Counted from the first letter of the stretch, positions 38,783-50,956 are shown. The stretch is DNA of 64,000 bases from Lates calcarifer (GCF_001640805.2 NC_066850.1:18883431-18947430); one strand, 5' to 3'. Notes: a model not told the origin generated them from the sequence alone. Numbers and translations are program-made.

Positions 38783-38960
38783 TGCCTCCTCCAGTCCATA
38801 TGCTGAAGTATCCTGATACTGAACCCCAAGTCACCCCTGATGTATCATCATCAGTATGTGAATGGGTATTTGTGTGTCAGAGTACCCATAGTGGAAAACA
38901 CTTTGAATGGGTGATATGACTAGAAAAGCTCTATATAGGTGCAGTCCATTTACTGTTCTG
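38783..38960 (+). repeat. SINE body and tail (head missing)
   Basis: Ordered phrases are ctcctccagtccatatgctg, aagtatcctgatactgaacccc, atgtgaatgggt, gaaaacactttgaatgggtg and gactagaaaagctctatata, then gcagtccattta. This is a tRNA-derived SINE common in ray-finned fish. The region of the tRNA-like head is not visible here. The copy at 55497-55650 shows the head instead. Confidence 0.7.
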
Positions 38961-39004
38961 TACTGTACTCCCATTAGACACCTCTAACAGGTTAAGAGGG
39001 TTGA

Positions 39005-39110
39005 AACTAGGGATGGGCATTTTAATTACTTTTGAAGTTGATTAATCAAGCCAATTTAAGTTGATTAATTAATTAGTTGTGACATAATTGTTAACATGTT
39101 AACCAAAATA
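39005..39110. repeat. hAT-like terminal sequence
   Basis: The sequence tagggatgggcatttt followed by several attaatt units resembles the CAGGGATGGGCA-type inverted termini of hAT transposons with their regulatory AT repeats. A similar end occurs at 60066. No transposase is visible between 39110 and 39760, and the other end was not found. Confidence 0.35.
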
Positions 39111-40652
39111 ATAATATGTTGTCATGTGGAGTCATATTTTTTGCAGTGTAATGTACAGATGCACTAACTTTAACTCCACTCATCAGCAACGGACCTCAGA
39201 CTGGTTGTCAGCAGTGTGTCTCTCATCTGTGCTGAGAGTCTAAAACACAGAACCTGAAATGTTCCAGTCACCGATGGCCGGACATTAGAACATTTTCAGC
39301 CGACTGCTTTCTTAATGTTTCAAGTCATGTCACCGTCACTTTATATAATGTTATAACTATAATATTAAACTAGTTGAGGATTTTTGTCATCAGACGTCTG
39401 GATCTTCAGTAATCAGAGAAACAAGCTGAGCAAACAGCTGCTCTCAAAGCCTTGTGTGTTTGTGGAGAAACATTGTTTTTTTGTTTTTTTTTATATGAAA
39501 CTGAAATGACGAAATGATGCTATGTGTACGTGAGAGCTTAATCACTACCTCAGCTTCTTTATCTGTACCAAAGATTTCAGCTGTACTGTGGTTAACTTAG
39601 ACTGAACAACAACATTACCATTAGTTATTTTTCTCATATATCTCCCACTAATTTCTGAAGTTTTGCTGGGGCTTTGTGTGTCCCTGTTGATGTGGTCTGT
39701 GGTCATACCTAGGGTCTGGTATTATTTAAAGCATCTAGCAGGTTATGTCCTCTAGCAGGTGAGGACATAACGGTCATATGTGAGCAAAACTGTGGCTCCT
39801 TTTACACAGTGATCACGCTTTATTGGACTTAAGACCTTAGAATACACGCCCTGGTTGTTTACATTGAACCACACAGAGTCAGTGTAATGTACCTGGTGTG
39901 TGATTTTATACAACATGCAGAGTCAGCATCCATCACTGTCTGTCCCACTAGGTTGGCTCTCCCTTTTACACAGATGTCAGTTCAGCTGACTACCTCTACT
40001 ACTGGGTTTAAAGGTGAGTCAGCTATTCTGTAGCTTTTATACAGAACAACAAGGCAGAATAACGGAAACATTCCTGCTTTAAACAAGATGTGAAAAAAGG
40101 GTTGACCTCTTGTTTACTGAGCCCGTGATTCAACCAGCTGTGATTTTATCCACTTGTGCAACATAAGCTATCCCGTCATCAGTGAGGCAAAAACTGGCCC
40201 TGGTCCTGGCTATTGTACTTACTATTCATTCATGTGTATGTAAAGATGGAAACTGCAAATCCAATATAAACGTCCCATTCTAAGCAGCACAGTTTGACTG
40301 TCAACTGAAGCTCGACACTGCAATCAGGGATTGTCGGCAAGAGATTAAAAGATATTTTCCTCTTCAGGCGGAGTAAATTGGTTTTGGATTAAGGATGATT
40401 GATTGCTGCTGAGGCATACAGCAGTCTGTTTGAAATGCTCAGTTCTGAACACACAAGTAATTTCAGCCCAAGCTACTCAAGGAAATCACACCGGATGGAA
40501 CTGATTGATATAATGTAGCAATTACCAGCATTGCATTGTTCAAGGTTATCGTTAAAGGCTTGGAGAAATAGTATTCAAAGGCTCATCATATAGTACTATG
40601 TATGTTAGTGTGCGATACAGACAGAGCCAGCAGGTGTTAAGATGTTGTCAGA

Positions 40653-40653
<1 letters not shown>

Positions 40654-40695
<42 letters not shown>
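40654..40695. repeat. (TG)n microsatellite
   Basis: About 21 uninterrupted TG units. Confidence 0.95.
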
Positions 40696-40696
<1 letters not shown>

Positions 40697-42029
40697 TGGC
40701 ATCAAATGTGTGTATGTAGTGGATATGAAATTTCCATATGTATATATATGGCTGAGTTTTCCTTAGCAAAAGGACTTACATTGTGACAGGCTTTCAGCTT
40801 GGGTCTTTTTCTCTGTCCATGTTATACCTGACTGTGCTCCTTGGATTTCAACATTTCCTGAGCATCAACCAAACTGTGTTTTGGCACCAAATACAATAAA
40901 CTGTTAAGACAAATAGATAAAAATGGTCAAGACAGAAAGATGACGCATCCTTAATCTCTCGTCATCACACCAAAACTTGGGTATTTTATTTGTACTGGTA
41001 TCAAAATGACCAACCCTTAATAGAATTAGTTGGATGAACTGGTTCTGCCACTGAACTTGTGTCACAGTACTCAGGTTGTAGTTGTTTTTATTCATGCTTA
41101 AAATAATTGAGTCCTGTTTATTTTATCAGATTTTTTTAGTCACATATTACTCATCGGTAAACCATAAACATCTTAAAAGGTGATTAGATCTAAACTACAC
41201 ACTTTTTTTTACTGATTTTCTTTTTTTTTTTTTCAAAATAGTAAAAATTATCAGGAGTGTTCTTTTTTTTCAGTTCTTTCAAAAACATGTACACCTTTGA
41301 TATTAGTAAGCGCTACCAAAATTACATGGATTCAGTCACAGTGCTCATATGTGCAGAACAGGCTTTCAGAGTATGCTTTGCTTTGTTCTCCATCTTCTTA
41401 GTTTCTGTATTTTGTGCCTGTCACATGTAATCTCAGCAGAGCAAACTCTGATTTTGACCTAGCAGCCTCATCCTGTTAGATCCTGTAGCATTAAAATACT
41501 TCCCAGTGTGCTCCACCAGTTTTCTCATTTGTCTGACAGAAAACTTTAAACAATCATAAATAGGCAGGATTTGTCGAAGCTTGTTGAAGACGTATTGTTG
41601 ACAAGCTGTCACTTTACTGGTTTCTGGAACATCTAGCTGGCTGGCTATATCTGGAACATTTACAAATGTTGATTTATGTGTGTTATTTAAATAAAATAAA
41701 ATAAACATTCGGTGGGTATAAATTGAACGTATCTCTGCATAGTCCATACTGCTTTCTTGTGATCATTTGTCAATATATTTTATGTGGGCCAGACTGCTGC
41801 CACAGAGAACGTTAGCAGACTGTGAACCAGTTTGAGTTGAGACAACATCCATGCATCTCTGTCCAAAACGCATAAAATCAAAACGGGATTAAACACAGAT
41901 GATTCACTACAATTCAATTTTGTATGATTTGAGAACTGTCAGTGTGTATTTTTGACTCTGATTTATATACACTTCATGATACCTAGTGGGCTTCACAGAA
42001 AAACATCTGGTTTTGCAATACCAATAGAG

Positions 42030-42745
42030 TAAAGTGGATTTAAAAAGTATTCAAACCCCTTCACTTTTGTATTTGTGTTGTAGATTTCCAATGAATAAAA
42101 TTGTCATTTTTGCCCATGAGTCTACTCTCAATAATCCATAATGACATACTGAAAACATGTTGAAATCTAATTTACGAAATTATTCAGACCCACCAGAACC
42201 ACCAGGACCCTTCCCAGAGTAGGCCATCCAGCCAAACTGAATAACCAGAAAAGAACGGCCTGGTCAGGGAGGAAACCAAGAACCCAGTGGTCACTCTAAC
42301 AGAGATTTGGTCCTTTGCAGAAATAGGAGAACTTGACAGAAGGGTGATCATCTCAGCAGCCTCCATCAATTACTTCTTTATGGTAGAGTGGTTAGACAGA
42401 AGCCACCATGAGTAAAAGGTATATGGCAGCACACTAGGAACTCTTTCGGCAGAACTCACTATGTCACTATGTACCACACACTGCTCATCACCTGGCTAAT
42501 ACCATCCCTACAGTGAAGCATGGTGGTGTTATGCTGTTTCTCAGCAGCAGGGACATTAACTGGGGAGATGGCTCACCTTTCAGCACAACAATGTTCTACA
42601 GCAGAAGGTCTAGACAACATGGAGTGACTTCAGGACAAGTCTGACTGTTCGTGAGTGGCCAACACTTAAACCCCATAGTACATCTGTGGTGAGACCTGAA
42701 GATGGCAGGTCATAGACACTTCCCATCCCATCTTTTCATTTTAAA
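42030..42745 (+). pseudogene. Tc1-like transposon remnant
   Basis: It begins with the typical end phrase aaaaagtattcaaacccctt and the internal phrase ccataatgacatactgaaaa. It then holds pieces of transposase: ETKNPVVTLTEIW, AEIGELDRRVIISAASIN, SEAWWCYAVSQQQGH, FQHNNVLQQK, EWPTLKPHSTSVVRPEDG and ending near cttcccatccca. Frameshifts and in-frame stops show it is inactive. The right-hand terminal repeat is not recognisable. Confidence 0.8.
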
Positions 42746-44591
42746 GATATTCCATCATCTATGACATTATTCATTTACAACAGTGAGCAGGTGGATTACA
42801 ATCATAATTACCACACAGTGAAATAATTCCTCAAGAATAAAGCTGGTGTTGATAAGGAGAGCATACTGCTTCTTTTCAAATCAGAGGAAGCTAATAGGAT
42901 GGGCTAAAGGTAGTAGTTGAAAAAACTATTGATGATCTACAGACCTGACAGTCAAATATTTCTATGGAACGAGAGATGAAACAGACCCTCTGTATGTTCT
43001 GTGTATTATGCAGGGACAGTTTCTAGAAAGATGTGTTGTTGTTGAACTTTTTAAATGTCATTTTTCAGTGTTGTGAACAATACAACACAATACATTTTAT
43101 TGACCTCAATGTTATCAGGTTGGAGTTGGAAACAGTATCTCTAAACTTGGACAAAGTAAAAGTCAGAACTATCTGCTCAGATAGATGCCACCAGAGGGAG
43201 GAGAGAAAATATCTTTGGTTTGGTTGTTTTTTTCCACTTTGGATGAGTTGACCTCTGAACCTCTTCAGACTCCCACTGTAATGGACATCCACTATTTATT
43301 GTTATCTGCCAATGAAAATGGCCTGTTTTAAATTTTTACTTTAATGTAGTATCTAAGTAACATTTAACTAATAAATGTGAACTTTTAACATGTGTTTCAA
43401 AGTGACAGGGTAAAGCATGACACCACACCAGACTGTTGAATAAGGAACGTCAGGGGTTATGTGTTATGTGGGGGTTATGTCAATTAAAACTCTTTTCACT
43501 GTCTCCACCAATTATTTCTAGTCTTTCCAATGAAGTCGTGAATGCTGACATTATGTGATGAAGAGTGGTGTTTCCTTCATTTATTTGTAGATAATTATCA
43601 GGATCACACTGAAGATTAAACAGACAACTATGTTATTCCCAAAACCAAGAACCCAAATGTCTGTTGTGGTGGCCATGAATAATAAAGACAATAACACAAG
43701 TTCACATAAAAAATGTGATTCAGCTAAATTTCTACATTGGAATAATTTAGGCTGTTTAGGGTGTTTACAGTAGATTACTTTTTGAAAAAGAAAGTCAGTT
43801 TACAACACAGAACGTTGTGTGTTTAAGTCTTAATGTGAAACAGCTCAGTGTGTCTCAGTGTGTTGTATCATACAAATCACGAATGTTGAGTCTTTTCACA
43901 ATGTAAAGCTCTAGCTTCTCTTTGATTGCTGCTGTGATCCTTCACTTGTTACTGGCTGCTGACTATTATTTCCTGTTCAGAGTCAGAGAGAATGAGACAG
44001 CCTTTTACCATACTCTAAGCTTTTTAACTGCTGCTGTTCTCATTTTATATTCGGACTGAATGAATAGGCGTTTGAATTAAGTAATCTCCATTAACTCTCA
44101 GTGGAGTAATAAGAAGGGTCAATACTCTTTGGTCCAGCTACTCTTTAGATTTGGATGGCTCCCCTCTGACATATTACCAGAGGTGATTCTCCAGACTTTT
44201 TGTGGAGAGATTACTCTGGAGCTTAGGCCTGACACTTCTAGTATGCCAAAAGACAAAACTGATCTGCTAGGGAAAGGAGAAGTTGTCATTAAAATGATGT
44301 ATCCCTTGACCCCACTTAAAGGCTGTATACTGGTAACATTTATGGAGTGAAGAGAGGCTCCGCTGGTCGTAAGTGTAGACAGGTCCCTGGTTTATCCTCC
44401 TGGGTGGGAGGAGGTGTGTATAGCCCTTTTTATACACCCTATTCATGGTGGGAATGTTTATCTTTTACTCTGCTGTTAAACACGAAATGAAGGAGTAGTA
44501 TTGTTGTTGTTGTTGAGAGCCAACATGGCCAACACTGCTCTGGGTGTGTGCGCATTCACTAGTTTGGATGGGTTAAATGCAGAGGGGTTAA

Positions 44592-44626
<35 letters not shown>

Positions 44627-44639
44627 TGTGTGGGGGGGG
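44592..44639. repeat. (TG)n microsatellite with G run
   Basis: TG units with one tgggtg interruption, ending in eight G. Confidence 0.95.
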
Positions 44640-44989
44640 ACCATTGCCTGAGATGACTCCACTATGGAAGACAATGATACCAGTGAGGGACTGGAGTGTT
44701 CTCAGGTAAATGTCAAAGGCCCTTAGTGAGGAGATCCTCTCAGAAGGACACACATCTGAAATGTTACTACTGGGACAAACCCCTCACATCTGCTGTCATC
44801 AGTATTCTAAACTTTCTCAACCTAAAACCTGTTTGTGTTAATGTATTGTTAACAGCTGAAATATTAGGGTCATTAGTAAGAAACGCATGGTGTGATACTG
44901 CTGTCAAACTGAACACAAAATTTGACTGACATGCTATCTTATGGAAAATGCAGAGTAACACTACAGAAAGAGTAAACGCAAATCCATCA

Positions 44990-45280
44990 GATATACCTCT
45001 TATCCTTTGAGGGTCATGGGTCTGGAGCCAACCCCAGCTGAGACTGGGTGAGAGGCAGGGTTCACCCTGAACAGATGACCAGTCTATCACAGGACAGTTT
45101 AAAGTCACCATCTAACTGTGGGAGGGTGCCAGAGTACCTGAAGAAAATCCACACAGGCACAGGGAGAACATGTGAACTCCACACAGAGAGGGTGTCCTGG
45201 GTGAACCATAACTCAAACCCAAAACCTTCTTGCTGTGAAGTGATGGTGCTAACCTCTGCACCACCGTGCAGCCATAAACA
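44990..45280 (+). repeat. Fish interspersed repeat tail (best copy)
   Basis: It reads tatcctttgagggtcatggg, tctggagccaaccccagctg, gagaggcagggttcaccctg and agtctatcacagg, with later phrases including agggagaacatgtgaactcc, acccaaaaccttcttgctgt and ctgcaccaccgtgcagcc. This is one of the commonest interspersed sequences in ray-finned fish, probably the 3' end of an L2-like LINE. Confidence 0.8.
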
Positions 45281-45349
45281 CATACAGAGGGAATGTATTG
45301 GCACTATCATCTCACCATTGTCCTGTGAAAACCAGTGACAGATGTAAAT

Positions 45350-45520
45350 AAAATACATCTCCTCAAGTACAGTACTTAAGTACAAGCACCTCAAATTTAA
45401 ATGAGAATTTCTGAGTATTTAAACGAGTATTTCTATACTATTACTATACTACTACCCCACTACATTTACAAATACTGTACTTTTTACCCCTCTACATTTA
45501 TTGGACAGCTGTAGTCTACT
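45350..45520. repeat. Interspersed repeat fragment of acttaagtac type
   Basis: The phrases caagtacagtacttaagtac, gagtatttctatactatt, ccccactacatttac and cccctctacatttattggac form a low-complexity repeat common in fish. A diverged relative (acttttactcaagtggagtaaatg) lies at 27015-27060. The class is not assigned. Confidence 0.4.
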
Positions 45521-45529
45521 GATCCTTCT

Positions 45530-47580
45530 CATATCAACTGATACACAAACACTTAACAGTCTCTGGTGCTGTCACCAGCACAAACAACACAGCACTATAA
45601 CTGATTTTTAAACTGCAATGTCCAACACAAATGCACTGCTAAACTGGTCCATTAAGCCCTTGGTAGGCTGCATTTTACTTGTGGAAGAAGAGGAGGTGAG
45701 GAATAAAGAGGAAATACACCAACAGGGTGACACACCAAGCCATTAGCCATGTTTCCATTAGTGTGTGTTTATGTGCATTTTGAAGTTTTACCATAGTAAT
45801 CAGCAAAATGCAAAAAACTTCAATTGCTCAAAAAGGTTTATATGCTTTCCTGAACAAGTTCTGACTTAATGAACATTTAACTCATGTGACTGATGAGCTG
45901 TTTCTGCTTCTAAGGAAGAAGAGGAAGAATATGAGGATGATGATGAAAGAGTCCCTCAAGCTCTCTGTCCAAGCTCTCTGTCAAAGTGACTGGGTTGGTC
46001 TCTTCATTGAGGTTTTTTTGGCGGTAAGCAAACAACTTGTTTTGTGGTTGCGACTTCTTCTTCTATTCTTTTTATTACCTGTGTGCGTGATGCAGCCCAC
46101 ACCGGAACCTTCTGACAACACTATGCAACACAGTTAATGGAGACGCACCTCATTTGCATTTTATTTATTAATTTATTTTCCTGAGATATTTCAAAAGTTT
46201 GCTTCAAATTTGCTTGACAATTATATGGAAACACAACTGCTGACTGTGGGATCTTCCTCTACCTGATCTTTTACAACTCTAAACCTAACTGGAACTTCAC
46301 ATTTGGTGCTGGAGTTTGCATTTCAGGCAGCAGGGTGGTGTAAGATTAAGTTATATTATAGTGTGTTTGTTCATAAAGAACATGTCAGCCAAAACAATGG
46401 ATGTGCTTTTGATAACAATGGAGCAGTATGGCACAGAAAAGTAAGATCTATCACACTTTGTATATGGACACATTACTTGTTAGTAGGAGACATTCACTGC
46501 TTGTCAGTAAATCTAGAATATAACCAGATTGAAACTGTTAAAATGGACCTCAGAGACAGAGGAACACATCACCTCTGCCTGCTAACAAGAATGATGATAC
46601 TGATCCACTGTCGCCACCACACACTGCTCCAGTCAGGAGCTGCAGGCCTCATGTGTGCTGCTGGAGAAACACACAGGGAAGAAACATTTCAATCTGGGTC
46701 TTACATCCAGCCATGTGCAGTACTAACATGACAACATGTATATGTGTGTATATTATATCCAACACTGCTGACTCAGAGAAAACCTGATGACACCCTGTCA
46801 TAAACAGTTTTTTATATGTCAAGTGCTTTCTGTTTTAGCAGTCTAACTAATTAGATGGGTGATAGGAGCGGCACTGATTGGCATTATAAAAGCTGCACTC
46901 TTACTCCTCACCGGTTCCCAGAACCCCCAAACACCCCCCACCCATTCAAAGTTGCCATCACAGGAATTATTTCAGATAAAAGACACTAAGATTTTCCCCT
47001 GACAGATATTATCATTACAACCGTTATGGAAAGTGCTAACTTACTTTTTTCCCTTCCCTTGCTCTCTCTTTCTTTCTCCATCTGTGCCACTCACTCCGTC
47101 TCTCTTTCTCTGTCTCTGTCTCCCAACGGATAGAAAAAAGGCAAGGAGAGAGAAAGGAGGAATAGAAGAGTGAGTGAGCTCTGTCAGTTGGAGTCAGTGC
47201 ACTGCTAAGTCTGGCTACACTACAAAGGTTAGCAGATCTGACTGTCAATAGTGTCTTGTGGGTGGGAGGGGGAGGAGACATGGAGGTGAGGTGGTGGTGG
47301 GAGATGGGGGAGGTGGGGGGCGGTCGCTTTGAGAGAAAGATACTTTGATATTTCGGAATGTTAGAAGGGTGAGTGTGGAGAGCTGGAGGTTGGGGATCTA
47401 ATTACCGGGCCATAATTGGGGGCTGGGGAATAGGTTGCCGTCCTCTCAACTCGCTGCAGATCAATTATGTTAAGAGAACATCTGTAAGTAGAGCTTAATG
47501 AGGTCCATTAGAGCAACATGCGCTGCCTTCCCTAACGGTGCTTGTCAGCTTCTTGGATGAGCTGGAGTGTGCTGCTGACT
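45530..47580. other. Region upstream of the LMO3 promoter
   Basis: At 45750-46240 a stretch with gtttccattagtgtgtg and agcaaaatgcaaaaaacttc resembles a decayed repeat seen in fish, class unknown. The 142-codon + frame at 46303-46731 is not recognisable. From about 47330 to 47580 the sequence (aattaccgggccataattgg and following) looks like proximal regulatory DNA with several ATTA cores, directly upstream of the TATA-like box. Confidence 0.4.
47043..47126. repeat. Polypyrimidine stretch upstream of the LMO3 promoter
   Basis: Nearly unbroken C/T-rich sequence (ctctctttctttctcc and similar), capable of triplex formation in principle. It is about 500 bases upstream of the TATA-like box. Confidence 0.7.
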
Positions 47581-47600
47581 GGGGACCTGGTGGAGGGGCT

Positions 47601-47606
47601 TAAATA
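47601..47606 (+). promoter_or_regulatory. LMO3: TATA-like box of the probable LMO3 first promoter
   Basis: The sequence cttaaatagg lies about 340 bases before a good splice donor (47942) and at the left edge of a CpG-rich block. A start site about 25-30 bases downstream (near 47630) is inferred, not observed. Because the region is CpG-rich, dispersed start sites are equally possible. Confidence 0.4.
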
Positions 47607-47629
47607 GGAGAGGAGGCTCCACTCTCCAC

Positions 47630-47941
47630 CGCGTTCCCTGCCAGAGAACCAGAGACACACAGACAGACGAGGGAGGGATAATGTGAGGAAGCAACAAGGG
47701 GGACAGAGACGCCCTGTGAGCCGGGTCCGAGACGCGCAGAGCTGAGGGGGAGCCTAGTTTAGTTTGATGTGACATCCCAACAACTGTTCTCCAACTCCTG
47801 TCGCCAAGTTTAGTGCGGACGCGCTGCAGCTGGAGGAGCGGCGACAAAGTTACCGAGTGGACACTTTGATTCAAAGTCCAGAGGAGACAGAAGAGACGGA
47901 GCAGAGCAGTTTGTTCTGGACATCCCTGGATCTACTTCAAG
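47630..47941 (+). other. LMO3: LMO3 probable non-coding first exon (5' UTR)
   Basis: This GC-rich stretch ends in tacttcaag followed by a strong donor, gtaggt, at 47942. It has no long open frame in the gene's direction. The only ATGs are two start-stop units (ATGTGA at 47681 and 47767), so translation would begin in a later exon, at 53512 or from the optional exon ending at 50374. The 5' boundary is a guess from the TATA-like box at 47601. The exon assignment rests on the donor, base composition and its place upstream of the certain LIM exon. No transcript evidence is available. Confidence 0.5.
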
Positions 47942-48177
47942 GTAGGTGTTCGGTCCTCTTTGTGTGTCTGGGTTGTGAGTTTGAGGCTGTCTGCGGAGCG
48001 AGGGCTGCGCGTGAAGCGGCGCACGAGGCGGCTGAGGACGTGACATCAGAGCAGCCTCGGACACACTCGGTCCTCTGCTCAGCATCACACTGAACCAAAT
48101 CGCCGCTAAGTGCGGGGGGAGTACCGGTGGGTTTTGGTGCAGGTCCGCGCTCTCATTCTGTTCCTTCACTGTAGATA

Positions 48178-48226
48178 GAGGGAGGGGGCGGGGGGGGCTG
48201 GGCTGGGGAGAGGGGGGGGGGGGTCA
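48178..48226 (+). promoter_or_regulatory. G-rich tract, potential G-quadruplex
   Basis: A run of G blocks (5, 8, 3, 4 and more than 10 G, separated by one to four bases) lies about 240 bases after the probable first-exon donor, on the non-template strand. It meets the usual pattern for an intramolecular G-quadruplex. Function is inferred from position only, and the longest G run may vary in length between individuals. Confidence 0.5.
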
Positions 48227-50286
48227 GGTACCAACATAACATCTTACGCTCATGTAAAGGGAATATGGAGGAGCGAGTTTCCGCTGGATGAAGAGATTTG
48301 ATCCATGTGACGATCTCCTCCATCCTCCACCTGCATAGTCTCCATCCTCCATCCACGCGGAGGATGAATAATTGGCGGAACGCAGTGAGTGAAAGGAGAG
48401 TGGAAGGGCAGCGGGAGAGAGGTGGCAGCCTCACACACACCACACACTCTGCAGCAAATTGCATGATTACCAAGATAGGCCGCCTTGAAATAATTCAATC
48501 CATGACAAAACCTAATTACTGGCAGGTAATACCCTGTCAACTTTAATGCATCTCATCACTCATAATGGCGCGCAGAACATTTTATGACCCATCTCATTAT
48601 CGCTGCATTTTAGGCTGGAGCCGCATGCCAACTATTAACTCGTCAGGCTGTGGACTGGAGTACTGTGAGCTGTGTCTGTGTGTAACAGCAGGTCGTGAGG
48701 CAGCGGTGAGGAGGCGGGGGTGTGGGGGCACCGTACCTTCACATGTGGGCCTCATCACGGCCTCATCCAGTCAGACACGGCCCGCGGACTGGTGCGAATT
48801 GGCGCAATAACAGGGGAGAATAATTTCGTCCATTAATTACAGGAACGATTTAAATAAAGAGTGTGGAGAGGAGATCATCAGGCAGCCGCCAGGACCTCAC
48901 AGGACGCTTGCGCGTGGACAAAGACATCCAGAAGAACAGGAATCTGTGTCCTCAGCAGAAACTGATTCAGTTATCCTCATTAGATCTGTTTCCTGTTGGC
49001 TTCATGTTTAACATTCTCTGTTGTAAGAATCTGACAGTCTTGTTACTACAGAGCTGAAATAAATTCCTGGTTTACAGCATGTCTTGATATGGGTGACTGG
49101 TTCTCATGCAGTTTTTGGAGACTGTGAGTGGACTGAATTCCTCGTATTAAACCGTGCAGGTGTGAGAGGTCAGGGGTCAGTCAGGGGTGTCAGCAGGAGC
49201 ATCAGGTCCACCTTCACTTAGAGAAACTCGTGGTGACGCTTTAACTGCACCGCGTGCTCCTCTCAGCAGACGTACCTGTGTCAGTGTGTGTGCTGAAAGG
49301 AGCGCGTGTCTCCGCGCGCCCCAAACACTGAAGGACGTTAGAGAAAAATGGGCGTTCCAAGGGCGCGCACGCGATATATGCCGTGTGTTACAGTGGAGCG
49401 TGTGGTAACGGGCCTGAGTGAGTGACCTTATCGTGGCGGTGTGGTGTCTGACCGCTAAGGGACCGGGGCTGTGAACATCATAAAGCCTGACTCTGTCTCT
49501 CTCCACTCGGTCGCTGATGCACGGGGACACCGGCTTAAACCTCCCACACACTGCAAGCTCAAGGACGGGCGGACCAACACCTGTAGCTGGGTAGAATCCT
49601 CCAACACGGTCTCTGTGGTTCATGTGAAGCTCAAGTCGTCCATCCTGAAGATCGGCACGCTCTGCTAAACTTTTCCTCCTCACAGGCTCTGTAGCTAAGT
49701 CCGCGGCTGGAGTTGAGGCTTCTGCTGAACTTGCTGAGAAAGGTGAGGGGAACAGGAAACAGCTCCGTTATTGTTCTGCCATGTTTGCATTTGGAAAAAT
49801 CAGTGTGAGCTGCTAGTCCGCCAACACGTCCCTAACGATGAGAATGAGGCTGAAGTGAAATGAGCTGTGTGAAATGTAAGCAGGCTGTAAGAGAGAGGTG
49901 AGAGTGTGAGCAGAGCAGGTGAGATGTTCCGGGCTGAGGAACCGTCTCTGCTCGGTCTGTGTGCGCGGTGACCGGTGAACGTCAGGGCGTTAATTAGTGA
50001 AGCGGCGTGAAGCGGGAGGCTGCGCTGAGGCGGCCGGTAGCATCACACGCTGCTGCACCGCCGAGGACACGCGTCTGTTTGTCGCGCTGCCTCTCTCTGC
50101 TCGTCAGCTCCGGACGGTGATAAACGTCCTCTCAGACGCCGCGTGACGCCCGACGGCTGGAACAGCTCGCTCTAGCACCCCCGCCTGCGTTTTGTTGGCC
50201 GCTGCTTCCCCCTTCTTTTCATTCGTCTCTGGTCGCCGCGCTGGATTGTTCCCTCTCTAACAAAGCCTGATCCCAGTGTGTCTGCA

Positions 50287-50374
50287 GATCGCTGCTCTCT
50301 GGACCAGGCGGTATCGGGTTGCATGGTGGTGCTTCGGCTGCTTCAACAAATGCAGAAAAGGGAGAAAAGTTTCG
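50287..50374 (+). CDS. LMO3: LMO3 optional 5' coding exon (N-terminal extension)
   Basis: An ATG at 50350 opens M-Q-K-R-E-K-S-F and runs to a good donor (ttcg|gtaaga at 50375), leaving one base of a split codon. Joining it to the acceptor at 53503 completes Gly, then adds Ile-Gln before the main Met of the LIM exon, so the frame is kept. This would give an 11-residue basic extension. A further in-frame ATG at 50323 would add nine residues. The left boundary is uncertain. A branch-like ctaac at 50256 and cag at 50286 suggest an internal exon starting at 50287, but it could be an alternative first exon reaching further left. The in-frame junction and short basic peptide are what I see. That LMO3 has alternative 5' isoforms is family knowledge. 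Confidence 0.6.
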
Positions 50375-50672
50375 GTAAGACATTTGATTGCGCTTCGGTT
50401 TGTATGAAGGACATGTTTCTTGTGTGTTTAGTTGATGTTTTCACCGCTGCGTGTCCAGATCTGACCCGCAGCCTCTGTCTGTGTTTTTCCTCTGATGAGC
50501 TTTCATTCACACAGTGACGGGATGAGCTCCGGTGTGGTGTTAGTGATTATACTGATATTTGACCGCGTCCATCGCCTTCACCGCGGGTCCGCTCTCTGCT
50601 CTGTGCTTGTGAAAGCTGCATGGTAAATTGAGTGTGTGTGTTAAATCCGTTACTGGCCTTTACTGGCGCTCC

Positions 50673-50686
50673 GCTGCCATGGCAAC
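50673..50686 (+). promoter_or_regulatory. RFX-type X-box-like palindrome
   Basis: The sequence cgctgccatggcaac is close to the RFX consensus palindrome (GTTGCCATGGCAAC), with one half perfect and the other carrying one mismatch. It lies about 300 bases after the optional LMO3 exon and is followed by a homeodomain-like taattaaa. This is a motif match only. Confidence 0.3.
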
Positions 50687-50945
50687 AGTAATTAAACTGA
50701 TAGGGTGAAATGTCAGCATCTCGTTGGCGAACAGCTGAGACTGAAATAGCAGGCTATTCTCCGCTCCATCCCTCCATCATCCTACGTCCTCCGGGCACTG
50801 CTGATCGGCTGCATGTGGCCGAGGACGCGCAGCGGCAGTAGCCCGGAGATGAGGAGAGAGAGACTGCAAGCCAGCGAGTAAATCAAACACAAACCATCAG
50901 GACTCTGAGCAGCTGTTTCCCTTCCTTTATGGAAAATGACCAGTG

Positions 50946-50956
50946 ACCCCCCCCCT

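Larger units (their letters stand above)
47590..50900. promoter_or_regulatory. LMO3: CpG-rich promoter and intron-1 block of LMO3
   Basis: CG dinucleotides are frequent here (for example 47690-47850, 47990-48130, 49200-49460 and 49930-50250), while the surrounding tens of kilobases are AT-rich and CpG-poor. This fits an unmethylated promoter island of a developmental transcription-cofactor gene. It spans the probable first exon and the optional exon ending at 50374, so more than one promoter may lie inside it. A further donor-like site (aag|gtgagg at 49743) could end another first exon. I see no other coding gene here; the long reverse-strand open frame at 49177-49683 looks like a by-product of GC richness. 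Confidence 0.6.

Noticed and set aside
46303..46731. 142-codon forward frame upstream of LMO3
   Set aside because: No recognisable motif and no promoter or splice context.
49177..49683. 168-codon reverse-strand open frame in the CpG-rich block
   Set aside because: GC-rich DNA has few stops. No domain, no splice context, and low-complexity composition.
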